Shown here: one piece after another, positions 34,030-46,509 of the stretch
How the letters are laid out: each line of letters opens with the position of its first letter
Position numbering within the stretch: position 1 is the first letter of the stretch
DNA from: Thozetella sp. PMI_491
Lineage: Eukaryota > Ascomycota > Sordariomycetes > Chaetosphaeriales > Chaetosphaeriaceae
DNA: 64,000 nt
Reading direction: 5' to 3'
Assembly (NCBI GenBank): GCA_021432635.1
Contig: MU270066.1
Coordinates: forward strand, 62,001-126,000
Notes under the pieces: model-generated
Told to the model about the DNA's origin: nothing
What the model saw: only the letters and a program-made list of their open reading frames with translations
The model's database searches: none
Position numbers and translations under genes: made by a program

Positions 34030-36451
34030 TCAGAGCGACGAACTGTTGCGGTTAGCTCGGCCACATCGGCGTAGTATAGATCCCAAAGCTTGCCCCAGTC
34101 CTGTCACTGCCATGAGAAAAAGACTGATGATACCGAACACGACCATCGGGACCAGCGTGAACGTGGTAAAAACTTTACGAAGCGGTCAGACTCTTGAGGC
34201 GGGGAGGAAAACCAAAGAAGCGTGGACTCACAGACGATACCGCCAGTTCTTTTGACCACAGAGAAGAGCTCGTTCTGCATGACTTCTCTGGCTCTCGCGG
34301 GTATAGCCCAAGGGCCAACCAGGCGGAACTTAATATTGAAGTTCGGTCCCATCGCCCAAGTGTAGAAGACCTTCCAGCCATGCGCTCGCAGTACGTGGCT
34401 CGCTGTTGGCGCCGCACCCATGTCCAACGCCATCTGGTAGGCGTAGCTCTCATGATCGACACCGCCCTTGGTGTCGGCGAAATCGCAACCGCCACGGGCA
34501 TGCATCGCATAGTCAAGCTCGTACGGTGCTACCGAGTTTGCGTATTGAAATGTGCGAGAGCGTACCTCCCGAAGGGAATCGGGATCTGGCTGCGAGATCC
34601 GGGTGCCCTGGTATTGCACCCAGCGGAGAACGAAGAGCTGGGCCTGGAGCTCTACCAGCGGAGGTATTGCGCCTAGTTGCCACGTTAGTACCTTCCCACA
34701 TATGCTGCATCTGAATCGGGTCAAGGAGTACCGATTGCAGGCCGCGAAAAGCCGATGTAAGCAAACCCATCCTGAATGTCACGATAGATGCCTCGGAATT
34801 TTGCTTGCTTTGGGCTCGGATACTCGTCGTCCAGGAAAGGAAAGCTCTTGCGGTACCCCGTGGCCAGGATGATGAGGTCGGGTCTAACCGGGCCAAGCTT
34901 AATGTTGCTGTCCTGAAGACGCCGACTCTCTCGGCTACCATTGTCTTCAAACTCCATGACACCGTCGTCGATCCTGCAAGGCCAGGGCGCAAGCTCGATC
35001 ACGCGATTCGGATCCGTCTTGGGGATCTCCACGTTCAGGAGGTTGCTGCGAAGCCAGTTCAAGGGCCAGAGCCACGAGCGGCCCCCCCGAAACGGCGCGG
35101 AGATGTACGGGATAGCCTTGTCCGTCTTTACGGCAAATGCTACTGACCTGTTAGATCGCATGCTCCAAAAGTATAGGCAGAGGGACTTGCCAGAGTCAGC
35201 GTGCCGACGGCTCCAGCTGAGCCCACCGGCCCACTGATCTAGACCGACTGTCGTTCCGCTGATGACCCAGAACATGGCCTTGATCCATTTGTCGTAGTAT
35301 TCCCACAGCAGGGGGCTTCTCTGGAGCCAAGGGTGGACATATGCTGTATCGAAGAGACTAGCCGTGCACGTATCGATTGCCTTGTTGGGGCCTTCGGCCA
35401 CTGTCCGCCTACCGAACCGCCCTAGCAGGAGAGGCCACGGGACAATCTTGGGTGCGACAAAGAAGCCGCCTCGATGGCACATGATGACCCTTTTGACATG
35501 AGGGTGCGTTACGGCGAGCTGAGCGATGTCATGGCCCGTCTCCTTGGTCGTATTAACAGCTATACAAAGCAGGGAACGTCAAATGTGAGCTTGACTTACG
35601 CCAGCACCGAGAACAACAACGGTGTCTCTTCCCCAAAACTCGCTCTCGGTTCCTTCCGGATTCTTGAACGCTGCCGAGTGCATTACTCGAAATGGCTACA
35701 TGCCCCGTTAGCGCTTCCTAGATCTCAGACCAGAGAACTATAGATGCCTACCGGCTTTGTTGTACTGCCCAATAAGTCTCCCTCGAGTCCAGGCACATCC
35801 TGCGGGATATTGGGATTGACGTTGAGGCCGGTGCATATCACTAAGACATCACACCTGTATTCGACTGTCACTGTGTGCCACCCTGCGTCCGCATAGTCGT
35901 CTCCCATGTCGGTACTATGCCGCATCGTTTTCTCAACGGTAACGACATGTTCGGGACAGCCTTGCTCATCGTCCCAGTGGCGCGACACGCTGATCACCTT
36001 GGTCCGACATTCGATATCTCCCGCGAGTTTGTTCTCTTCGGCAAAGCCTTCAAGATACCGGGCATAGTCTTCAGCAGACAAGAAGTCGGGTGCGTCTTCG
36101 GAAATGCGCCACTCGGAAAATGGAGTGAGAAACTTTGAGGAGACAAGCTATAGATGTGTCAGCAAGGAATTTCATTCTCTTGGTGCTGCCACTTCATCTG
36201 AGAAGAGAGCTCTCGGTTCAGCACTGGCCCGACTAAGAGCTGGTGTCTCGTCTGTGCGTCAAGGACTCAGGTAGACTCACTTCTGCACTCCGATATGTGC
36301 GGTACTTGAATGTTCCGCCAATCTCAGCTTCCGCTTCGAGCAATTTGACCTGGAACGGTCGGATCCCGGGGAAGAAGCGATGTGCTTGTTTGAAGTAGTG
36401 CAGCGTGATGAGACCTGCAGGTCCTCCACCAACCACAATGACCCTACTCAT
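34030..36451 (-). CDS. Flavin-containing monooxygenase with C-terminal membrane helix
   Basis: Six exons (36451-36281, 36147-35752, 35695-35600, 35542-34732, 34672-34232, 34172-34030) give 685 residues. The FAD motif VVGGGPAGL is at the very N-terminus, a second dinucleotide motif VVVLGAGETG spans intron 3, and the FMO/BVMO landmark LIILATGY lies before GFAYIGFSRPAIG. After the last intron a hydrophobic helix (LVPMVVFGIISLFLMAV) and a basic tail end the protein, suggesting an ER tail anchor. It would oxygenate N, S or ketone groups using NADPH and FAD. Within exon 4 a 48 bp segment (35190-35143) has GC...AG ends and a TCTAAC branch-like site; if spliced, the protein is 669 residues. No pathway partner is adjacent. 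Confidence 0.88.
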
Positions 36452-38109
36452 TTTTCTTCTCAGCTGACCGGTGTTCTCAATATATGAAGCTTGCCGCCGG
36501 CTGGTGGTAGAATATGAGATGCTTTAGCAATTTCGTGCTTGCCACATCCTCTGCTGTTCAAAGTTTGAGGTGCCAGGAGCAAGGCTCTGCTGACGAGGAG
36601 GTGAAATGTCGCTTCGTCCCTGGGACAACGCTATGAATCTTTCTAGGATGAAAACGCCTAGCTCGCACTCGGCCGATCGCATCGAGCTGGGTTGGTGCGG
36701 CGAATAAGAAGTCGGCTCATGCACGATTTGCAGAGCTGGTCAGCACAAGACCCTCAAAGCGGAAAAGGACAAATGCAGCTGAAGATAGAACGCATAGCGC
36801 CCCCAGCGTCGCGGCATATATTGTCAGCTCGGATTCCTTCCGTGCGGAGAAAATAGCATTTGTATTGGCTTGGGCTGCTGTTTTTGGTACTTGGGGAAAC
36901 ACCGCGATCACGGATCACTTCCAACGAAGCTTTTTGTGTCTGGCCTCTTAGCTACTCACGGGTGGCCACGTATGCCGTGCGACTCGATACACGAGCAATA
37001 GGGCCGTCTATCGATCTGTCACCGGAAAGCGGCTGCGCTACTAGAGAGGCTGCTAATGAATGAGGAGCATTCAGGTGCGTCTACCAATTGGCTACACATC
37101 CCGAGAGGCCTGTCCTTGGGACACACCATAATTGCAGTGCAGGTATCACTCTTACCGGCTGGCGACAGCGCATCTCCAGTGCTGCCTTTAGGGTAGACTA
37201 CAATTGCAGAGTACCTAGCCATTCTTATTCTGGAATCACATGATTTCGGCCAGACCAGTTGGCGAGTGCCTTCCAGGCGAATCAGTGAAACACATTAGAC
37301 TCTCGGCACAACCGTTGTATTCTTGAATCTTGGCTAGTCCACGTCGGGCAAAGTTCAGCCTCGGTTGCTCGTCATACCTTATACTCATGCAGTACCAAAC
37401 GCCAGAGAAGAGGTGGAAGCATGGGAGGGATTTGTGCTTTAAGCAACCCATCCCTTATCGCAGTCTGTGGCACGCATCTCCAGACGATACATGGGCTCAA
37501 GCAGTCGGTTGATATCATAATACTCTTCTGCGATGGAATTCCAATATAGCTCTTCTTGTCAGCTCGTCCTGTCAGATCGTCCCTCTATACCACAGATTGG
37601 CAAGACGAGTTGTAAATTCCCACTCCCGTGCATCGAGACTCGCATTGAATCATCACTGAACCTTGACTTGTCTTGTCGTACACAACTTTGCTGCATCATG
37701 AAGCCTCGTGAGGAGAGAGCTTGTAGCCTCCGAAACCATGATCGCCCAAGAATTTGGCCGACTCCGTGTTCAGCGGAGTGCCAATGTGGATTGCTTTGAC
37801 ACTTTCCACAGTAGAGCACAGGCCGCTCGGGCAGCAATATATCCTTTCGGCGTGCATCTATACTCCCTTCATATCCGCCCCTGCGCTGGAGTAGGCCATT
37901 AGCCTTGCCTGTGGCTGCGATGATTACGGCACTCTTCGGCTGTATGAAGTCGCGAAGTCGTGGTAGCTTGGTATAAGTGATGGGACCTAGGCGCATGTCT
38001 CTTGATGTAGTATCGAATTCCTTCTACTCTCTCTTCGTCACTCGTTGTCTGGTCTTATCCTCGGAGGGAGGCATATTAGCTCGTACATTCTTTGCGCTTC
38101 TATTCCAAC
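36452..38109. other. Divergent promoter region, monooxygenase / repeat wall protein
   Basis: About 1.66 kb. A minus-strand frame at 37559-37996 reaches 145 codons but has no recognisable feature and overlaps shorter frames. Treated as regulatory DNA for the two divergent genes. Confidence 0.45.
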
Positions 38110-41100
38110 ATGCGCTCATCTGGCCTCCTGCTAATGGGGGCCGCCCTAGTCGGCAGGGCGACGGGCAACGCCGACATGTATGACTGCAGCTACAATGCTG
38201 TGGGCGTCCCTGTCCCGGACAGCAACACGTTCAATCTACCCATGGAGAAAGGGCGCCAAGATCGGTGCTATCCCGTTTGTCTAGATGATCCGGTAAAATG
38301 TACCCAGAAGATCCCCGTCTGTTTCGACGTTCAGAACAGAGCCATTACTTTCGCATTCGGCGACGTGGACAACTATGGCTACATCTACAACAGCCTCACG
38401 CTCCTTCTCAAGGCTCAGAAACCGGCTGGCCCAAAGAAAACCTGGACCCTCAACAACAAGGCCTGCGTGACCAATTTGTTCAAGACAAGCATCACTTGCA
38501 CTCTGTCGTACACCGATCTCGTCGTTGGCGCTACTGACCTCACTGGTGCGCTCTTCATGTGCCCCAGTCAGGATAGTGAGGGCTGGATCTTCTCCTTCGA
38601 CATGAGCGTGGAGCTCAAGGACGGCGATGGGAATATCCAGGTGGCTAGGAGCAAACAATCCTGCACAGACTGGCCAGCCTGCCAGAACGTCAACAGTGCA
38701 ACATACTGGCAGCTGTCCTACCGCTGTACCAGATGCCGGGCCTCGGGGCTGATTCCGACGTCGAACCCCATCACAATCCCTGTTTCTGCCCCAACTCTGC
38801 CGCCTTTCGGCCGAGAGAGCACTTGCAAGGTCGTCACCACCACGATCGGCGGCAAGCCAACAACTTTCACCATCACCGGCCCGACCCATACAGCAACAAA
38901 AAAGGAGTACACCACCGTCACTCACTTGGCGACGCTTACTACGGAGATCCATGGAAAGACGCTCACTAAGGTATGGCGCTAGCCCCTCCCGCGTAGATGC
39001 CGCAATTCTAATTCATCTCAGATTGAAACGGTTACAGACAGGATTTCTGCGACCTACACGCAAAAGCTCACGACAAAGCAGTATGAGACGGTGACAACGC
39101 CAGTAACAATCAAGACAACCCTTCACGACGGCAAGTCAACTACAATCATTAGCACTGTAACGTCTCGCGTCCCAGTAACCGAGCAGCACACAACAACCGC
39201 GTACAAGACAATTGAGACGCCCGTCACTCATTATACGACACTCAGCAATGGAAAGCCTACGACTATTATCAGTACCATCACATCACGAGTTCCTATGGGC
39301 ACTGTGACAGAGAAGGCGGGAACGCTGACGCAGCAGCACACGACGACAGCTTACCGCACTGTCACTACTCCCGTGACGCACTATACAACGCTCAGCAATG
39401 GGAAGCCAACGACCATCATCAGCACTGTCACATCTCGTATTGCAGTTACGGAACCGCATACAACTACTGCTTACAAGACTATCGAGACGCCCGTGACCCA
39501 TTACACAACGCTCAGCAATGGCAAGCCCACGACCGTTATTAGCACCGTAACTTCTAAAGTCCCGGTCACCGAACACGTCACCACCACAGCTTACCGCACA
39601 GTCACAAGCATTGGCAGCTATACGACATACGTCAGCGGCAAGACCGTCACTCAAGTTACGACTCAGATCAGCAAGGTCCCGGAGTACTATACGACGACTG
39701 CCATATCCTTCCGGACTGTTGCCACCCCGGTTACGTTCACTACAACGAATCAGCAGGGCCACACCATCACCGCGGTATCGACGGTGACTTCCAAGGTCCC
39801 GTACACAGAGAGGTTTACAACAAAGGAGATCTCGACAGCGGTATCTACAGCGTATCGAACCTTTACCACAACAGATCGAGAAGGATCGACCATCACAAAA
39901 GTCAGCGCCTACACTACGCAAATTCCATACACCGAGAGGGTCACGACCACCGAGAAGTACACTACCAAGGAGATCACCACCGCAGTCTCCACGGCGTACC
40001 GCACATTCACAACAACCGATCGCCAGGGGTCCACTATAACTCAGATCAGTGCGTACACCACTCGCGTCCCCTATACCGAGAAATTCACGACTACGGAGCG
40101 ATACACAACCGCAACTGTGTCGACTGCATACCGCACGTTTACCACGACCAACCGGGAAGGCTCTACAATCACGCAGATCAGTGCCTATACCACCAAGATA
40201 CCATATACGGAAGTCCGATCCACTACGTTGGTTTCGACGCTGGTTTCCTTGCGCACCTTCACGACCACCGACCACCTTGGGCAGACGGTGACGCAGGTCA
40301 GTTCCTACACCACACGAGTTCCTTACACGGAGAGGTTCACGACAACCGAGAAGTTTACGAGTGTTGCGGTATCAACTGCTGTTTCTTACCGCACGTACAC
40401 CACAACGGACCGGCAAGGGTCAGTGGTCACCTCAGTGAGCACCTTTACCACGCGGGTTCCTTATACGACTACGGCACTGTCTACGGTCATCTCTTACAAA
40501 ACTTTCACGACAACGGATCACCTCGGCTCTACCGTCACCCAAGTCTCGCCGTACACAACCCGTATTCCGTACACAGAAAGCCTCCGTTTTACCACGACAG
40601 AAAAATACACCACCAGAGAGGTCTCAACCGCTGTCTCTACGGCGTATCGTACTTTCACCACAACAGACCGCCAGGGATCAACTATCACCCAAGTTTCGGC
40701 ATATCCTACGCGTGTCTCTTACACCGTCACGACCACGGCGGTCTCATATCGCACGGTCGAATCTCCTGTCACCTACACGACAGTTCGCAGTGGGCAGACA
40801 ATCTCGCAGATCTCTACCATCACGACTCGCATTCCCTATACCGAGTCATTCACTACGACGGCTCGCGAGACCTATTTCAGGACAACCTCCTATCCAGTCA
40901 CATACACTACCGTGCAAGGCGGCAGAACGACGACCGATATCTCCCTGGTTACTTCACGGGTGCCTGTCACAGAGAGGTACACTACTACCGAACGCGAGAC
41001 AGCCTGGCGTACGACCTCGTTCACTGTAACATACACTACCGTTCAGAACGGGAAGACAACTACTGAGGTGTCTCTGATTACTTCTCGCGTTGCGGTCACC

Positions 41101-42279
41101 GAGTACAAGACGACAACGGCGCGCGAGACCAAGACAGAGGTCTCCTACCGCACGGTGGCGACCCCAGTGACGTACACAACGGTGGAGAACGGACGTACGA
41201 CGACTCTCGTTAGCCTCGCCACGTCCAGGATTCCCTACACGGAGACATTCACAACTACAGCTTGGCGGACCACCTCGTTCCCAGTCACCTACACCACTGT
41301 CCAGAATGGGAGGACAACGACGCAGGTGTCGCTCATCACCTCGAGAATTCCCTTCACAGAGTCGTTTACTACCACTGCTAGAGAGACGCGAACCGAGGTG
41401 TGGTATCGCACGGTGCCGACTCCCGTCACATACACGACCGTCGAGAACGGCCGTACCACAACGCAGGTTAGCATCATCACGACGCGCATTCCCATCACCG
41501 AGACTGTCACGACGACCGCGCGGCAGACGGACTGGAGGACGACCTCATTCCCGGTTACGTATACGACGGTGCAAAATGGACGCACAACCACTGAGATATC
41601 GCTGGTCACAACGAGGATTCCGGTCACGACGACCGCGCGGGAGACAGAGACGCAAACCCAACGATTCTCTACTACGCTAGTTAGCACAATCGTAACTACG
41701 CGGGACGGCAAAGAAACCACTCTTTTCAGCACCTTGACTCGGACAGAGACTACACGCATCCCGACCACGTATTCGTATCCGACTACGATCGTGACCACGC
41801 GCGATGGACAGCCGACTACGCTTGTTTCCACGGTCAAGGTTCCCGTCACGACGACAGAGCGTCAGACGGAGACCTACAGGACCACGGTCGTGACCACGAA
41901 AGACGGCACCCCTACGACGTATCTGGCGACTTTGACTCGGACCCAGACGACTGATCGACCGACGACTGTTTATAGCGTCACGACTTACCTCACCACAATT
42001 GCGGGCACACCGGTTACGCAGTTCTCAACTATCACCCGGACGCAGACGACCGACAGGCCGACTACTATTCCAACAACACTGGTCAGCACCGTCACCACGA
42101 CGCGCGATGGGACGCCGGTCACGTATCTCTCTACGATCACGCGGACTACCGACCGGCCCACAACCGTGCTGAGCCTGCTGACGGTCACCACAACCCGCGA
42201 GGGCATTCCGACAACTTACATTAGCACCCTCAGACAGACAACCAGCATCTGTACTAGTTCTGCTTGGGGTCACCCGTAG
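38110..42279 (+). CDS. Giant Thr-rich repeat cell-surface protein
   Basis: Two exons (38110-38970, 39022-42279) give 1,372 residues; the frame upstream begins at a TTG, so the ATG at 38110 is used. A signal peptide (GLLLMGAALVGRATG) is followed by a Cys-rich globular domain of about 210 residues with a dozen or so cysteines and no family I recognise. The remaining 1,100 residues are Thr/Ser/Val repeats in four related classes. One runs around YTTLSNGKPTTIIST, one around YRTFTTTDRQGSTIT, one around VTYTTVQNGRTTT and one around TTRDGTPVTYLSTI. Dense O-mannosylation and an extended wall-spanning shape are expected, as in adhesins. No GPI signal or membrane helix is present at the C-terminus, so attachment would be non-covalent or through the Cys domain. 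Confidence 0.9.
39112..42240 (+). repeat. In-frame coding tandem repeats
   Basis: Over about 3.1 kb the exon consists of diverged units of roughly 35-50 codons. Four blocks can be told apart: about 39110-39660 (LSNGKPTT type), 39730-40730 (TTTDRQGST type), 40740-41640 (VQNGRTTT type) and 41650-42240 (TTRDGTP type). Neighbouring units inside a block are more alike than units of different blocks, which points to local duplication. Confidence 0.85.
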
Positions 42280-43186
42280 GCTAAAGGCAGATGAAAGGCT
42301 GAGTGACAATATGCGATCACTCTACTCTGTACTTCTCTTCTTATTTAACTTCGTTTATTGAAATTAGTAATTAATTAGCAGTACGAGACGTAAACATAGG
42401 CCGAGATGAGAGTAGAAAATCGAAAAGTGTCAGTCCATGGAAGTTATGATGGTCTGCATCGAGGCCCATATCCCTTCGTGCTGTTTCTGTGTCGAATGTC
42501 TTGGGAAAACCCCCGGGGCGGGAGGTCTTCACAGGCGAAGACCGCGATAATGGTAGGCGCAAAGAAGAGCCAGGTGGTTCGCTCGCCCCATAATATGATA
42601 AGAACAGCTATATATTATGGTCTTATGGTTTCTACCAAGCTCGCCACCCTTTGCTTTGCCAAAGTCTCGGTCTGATATGCTCGCTAGGCCATTGGCTATC
42701 TACGATAGCTGGAATGCTTGCCCCTGATAGTGTCTAAGCCAAGCCTCCCGGCGCGGACCTAGCTCTGGTTCGGGAGCTTGGGCCCATAGGAACGCCCGAA
42801 TCACCGCCAGGAACCACAACCACATGCCGTTGTGGGGTTTAGCTTCGCTAGGATTCAACGGCAGGGGTGCTCCGGGCCAAGACTCGAGGAATTAAAAAAC
42901 GGTGGGGCTTATACCGAAACTGCGCATTAACATTCTTGGCGATGTTACGCCGATCAATGATATCGGGTTCTTGAGCACGCGGCCGCCTATCTGAGCTCGC
43001 CAGTCCAAAGCTAGTTACCGACATAGACTTGGCATGCACGAGTGCTCCGTAACCGTAAACCTTCCCGGGAGGCCCGCTGCACCTCACGATACATAAAGAA
43101 CATGTGCCTTGGGTCGCATCGCACCCACCCCAGGCGGAGACTCGCATCGTAGGGTGTCGTTTGCTTCCCAACTTTGGCTCGTCGTC
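42280..43186. other. Intergenic, repeat protein to nucleotidase
   Basis: This 0.9 kb spacer is AT-rich at its left end, as expected for a 3' untranslated region, and shows no gene. The right end is the nucleotidase promoter. Confidence 0.45.
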
Positions 43187-44922
43187 ATGTTCTCTTTGAG
43201 ACGGTCCATTGCTGCAGCCCTCTGCCTGGGCTCCCCGCTTGTCGCGGGGGTAGCCGCGTCCGTGGCTAAGGAGGATGTACTCGTGAGCCAGCGCAAGCTC
43301 AGCAAGCGCTTTGTGGACGAGAACGGCAACTACAACATCTCGTTCTACCACATCAACGACGTCCACGCCCACCTGGACCAGTTCTCGTCCTCCGGCACCG
43401 ACTGCTCGCGCCCCGAGAGGGGCTGCTTCGGAGGATATGCCCGCGTCAAGACGGTGCTGGACCAGACCCGTCCTTCGCACCAGGACAGCCTGCTCCTCAA
43501 CGTTGGAGATGAGTTCCAGGGAACCATGTTCTTCTCGTTCTATGGCGGTGAGAAGATCGCCGAGACGCTCAACCAGATGGGCTTTGACGCCATGACCCTC
43601 GGCAACCACGAGTTTGATCGTGGCGATGAGCACCTCGGCCAGTTCCTGCAGAACTTGACTTTCCCCATCGTCAGCGCCAACATCGTCTCGGACAACGAGA
43701 AGCTGAACAAGACGATCAAGCCTTATCATATCTTCGAGAAGCACCAGCTGGCCCTCATTGGCGTCACTACCGAATCTACCAAGACCATCTCGTCACCCGG
43801 CAAAGGCACTACGTTCAGCAACCCCATCGAGGCTGTGCAGAACACCATCGACTATATCAAGGCCAACGAGAAGGGTGTGACGAGGATCGCGGCCATCACG
43901 CACATTGGCTACGAGGAGGACCAGAAACTGGCCCAGGCCACGACCGGTCTGCACCTGATCATGGGCGGCCACTCGCACACGCCCCTGGGCGACTTCGAGG
44001 GCGCCCAGGGCAAGTACCCAACAATTGTCAACAACAAGGACGGTGATGAGGTCTTCATCGTAACGGCGTACCGCTGGGGCGAGTATCTCGGCTATATTGA
44101 CGTCACCTATGACCCCTCTGGAAAGATTCTCGCGTACCACGGCGCCCCGATCCATCTGACCAACACCACGGAGCAGGACACGGAGCTCCAAGCCGAGATC
44201 GCTGAGTGGAGGAAGCCATTCGAGGAGTTCTCAGCCCAGGTGATCGGCACCAGCAACGTCGTGCTGGATCAGACCCTCTGCCAAACGCAGGAGTGCCTAC
44301 TTGGCGACTTCATGACCGAGTGAGTTCCAGACCCCCAGCATGTGCCCTTAAGAAGCCGCCTGGCTAACCGAGCCAAAGCGCGATGCTGACCTACCGGCAC
44401 AACTCCTCCGACGCCGCACATTTCGCCATCATGAACGCCGGCGGCATCCGCGCTACCATCGATGACGGCGACATCACGCGCGGCGAGGTGCTCACTGCGT
44501 TCCCCTTCAGCAACGCCGTCGTCGAGGTGACCATGAGCGGCGAGCATCTCTGGCAGACCCTTGAGGGCCTCGTCAGCAAGGTCAACCAGGCGAACGGTGT
44601 CGCCGTTACATCCTTCTTCCAGGTGAGCAAGGGCATCCAGGTCAAGTACAACCCGGACCTGGCCGTCGGCTCACGCCTCGTGTCGGTCCGCATCGGCGGT
44701 AAGCCCCTGGACCGCGCGGCCGAGTACACGGTGGTCACTGTCGACTTCCTCGCTTCGGGCGGCGACAACATCTTCAGCCCAGCTTTCGAGAATGTCGTCG
44801 CACTCAACACCTTGGACGAGGTGCTGGTCAACTACATCCAGACCGAGAGTCCCGTGAACATCCAGCTGGAGGGCCGGATCGCCATCACGAACCGGACAGC
44901 CTGCCGTAAGCGCCGTCTTTGA
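43187..44922 (+). CDS. Secreted 5'-nucleotidase / metallophosphatase
   Basis: Two exons (43187-44319, 44379-44922) give 558 residues. The frame opens at a TTG (43109); the ATG at 43187 begins a signal peptide (RRSIAAALCLGSPLVAGVAAS), and a KR site before FVDENG may mark pro-peptide removal. The N-terminal domain has the dimetal motifs YHINDVHAH, GDEFQGT, GNHEFD and GGHSHTP; the C-terminal domain has the substrate-specificity motifs NAGGIRA and FPFSNAVVEV. This is the standard UshA/CD73-type two-domain layout. It would release phosphate from extracellular nucleotides such as AMP. The C-terminus (CRKRRL) lacks a GPI signal, so the enzyme is probably soluble or wall-bound. Confidence 0.94.
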
Positions 44923-46509
44923 GCTCCCGAATGTTCACTCTCGCGGACTTGTTAGCCAAGCCAGCGTGGAGAACAGCTTCTAGGCGATAGCGTAGCCGAG
45001 AGGATGCTAAGTCTCCCATTTATCATGGAAAATAAAATTCTAGTGTAATGTTCAATAAGGGGCTTGATCTCGAGAGTCTAGGCTACTCCACGATAAAGAT
45101 GATATGTACAAAAGTATATTTTCATGTGGCATGCAACGCGATGTCGTTATTGAGTAAATGATGCAACTATAGTGGCTGTTTATCGTACGTAGGTAGCATT
45201 GAGGTTTCTATTTGGCTGAGTGCAGCGAAATTCTGGAACTTCCGGCCAAGCTGGAACATGATGCTCTAGACGTTCCTTACGACGATCTATATCTCTACTG
45301 TTGGGAATTACCCTTCCTTTATGAGCATCCCGAGGGTTTCCTTCATATCCTTGATATCGCCGCTCTCGATATACCATGCTTTGCGGAAGGATTCTGGATC
45401 GCCAAAGGTCTTGCGAATGAACTTCTTGTCGGCCATTATGATTCTTAGCTTTCGTCACTGCCGTGAGTAGTCTCGTTGGAACCCTCAATGCTCTTTATCA
45501 CAGAATGGTCGGGAAGGCGTGGAGCAACGACGGGCTCTTCAGTGATCGAAGTTAGTCTTCTTATGATGCTGCTTCTGTCTGCTCTACTGCCGTTCTTGAA
45601 ACCCAGTCTCCAGTCACCGAAAGTAACACCTTCCTGGGAAAACAGCCTGTTGGGTCCAGCCGGGCTGGGAACCCGGCTGGTAACGTTGTCAACGACTTTT
45701 GGAGCATTTGTGATCTGCTGGGTAGCAACCCTGGCTTCAGTGAGAGCAACAATTTTCAAGTGAATTAGTTTTAGTAACCCAGGAACGTCCCACAATGAAA
45801 ACTTGGTAAGCAGGTGTCGCCGAAAGTGTCCTTTGGCTCAGTGTGTACTTTTTTTAATGACGCTTTCAGTTGATGACTGGACTGATACAGCAATGTCATG
45901 GAAAATTACCACAGGAATCGGAATAGAGACGGGAATGCGTGATAGATAGCTGCCTACGGAACCCTGTGAAGGCTGCCAGTGTGTTTTTGCTTCGACTCCC
46001 AAGCAAGAAGGCATCGTCTCGGCCCACTAGCGCTGCCTAAGCTCATTAGCGGTATTTCGGTAGTTTAGCGCTGCCCCGGCTTATTAGTGCTGCCCCGGCT
46101 TATATGCTCTGTCTCGGCACAGTAGCTCTGTCTCGGTTCTGTAGCTCCGCCTCGGTACCTGGGTAGTTTGTGCCAAACCCACGCTCTCGGATCAAGGTAT
46201 CTTGGGAGAGTTCAAGGACAGAATAGGTGGAAAATGCAACTGCAGGGCTTGCCGCTGCCCCTTGTTCAAACCCATTGGTTTCGATTCTTTGAGCCAAATT
46301 CTGCTCTAGTGAGTGCTAGACTATACTACACGCCTCCTTGCTTATACCGACGATACTGCCTTCATCCGACCTCCGGCATCCAAACCGCCAAGCTGTAGCG
46401 CGACTAGTTAATATAAGCTCAGCGGAAAAAACAACAACACTACAAGGCTTTTCTCAGCAGCTAGCTTGCAGGTAGCTCTTTATTCCGATCTACATGACTT
46501 AAGGCATTT
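44923..46509. other. AT-rich intergenic region with possible gene remnants
   Basis: About 1.6 kb of AT-richer DNA. Minus-strand frames at 45445-45795 (116 codons) and a 42-codon ATG frame near 45437-45309 look weakly protein-like but are separated by stops and show no family. A 19 bp tandem repeat occupies 46019-46151 and is listed separately. Confidence 0.45.
46019..46151. repeat. 19-bp degenerate tandem repeat, seven units
   Basis: Seven units of exactly 19 bp, most beginning TCGG or CCGG and carrying TAGC/GCTC near the middle and TGCC/TGTC at the end; for example 46076-46094 is CCGGCTTATTAGTGCTGCC. An eighth, weak unit may extend to 46170. The array lies about 360 bp beyond the UstYa-like gene's stop codon. 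Confidence 0.85.

Noticed and set aside
37559-37996. 145-codon minus-strand frame in the promoter of the repeat protein
   Set aside because: No family resemblance, overlapped by other frames, and placed where a promoter is expected.
39283-40275. 330-codon minus-strand frame and similar ones opposite the repeat wall protein
   Set aside because: Produced by the repeated Thr/Ser codons on the other strand; Cys/Arg/Gly-rich with no recognisable feature.
42848-43744. 298-codon minus-strand frame opposite the nucleotidase start
   Set aside because: It overlaps a gene with full metallophosphatase motifs and has no features itself.
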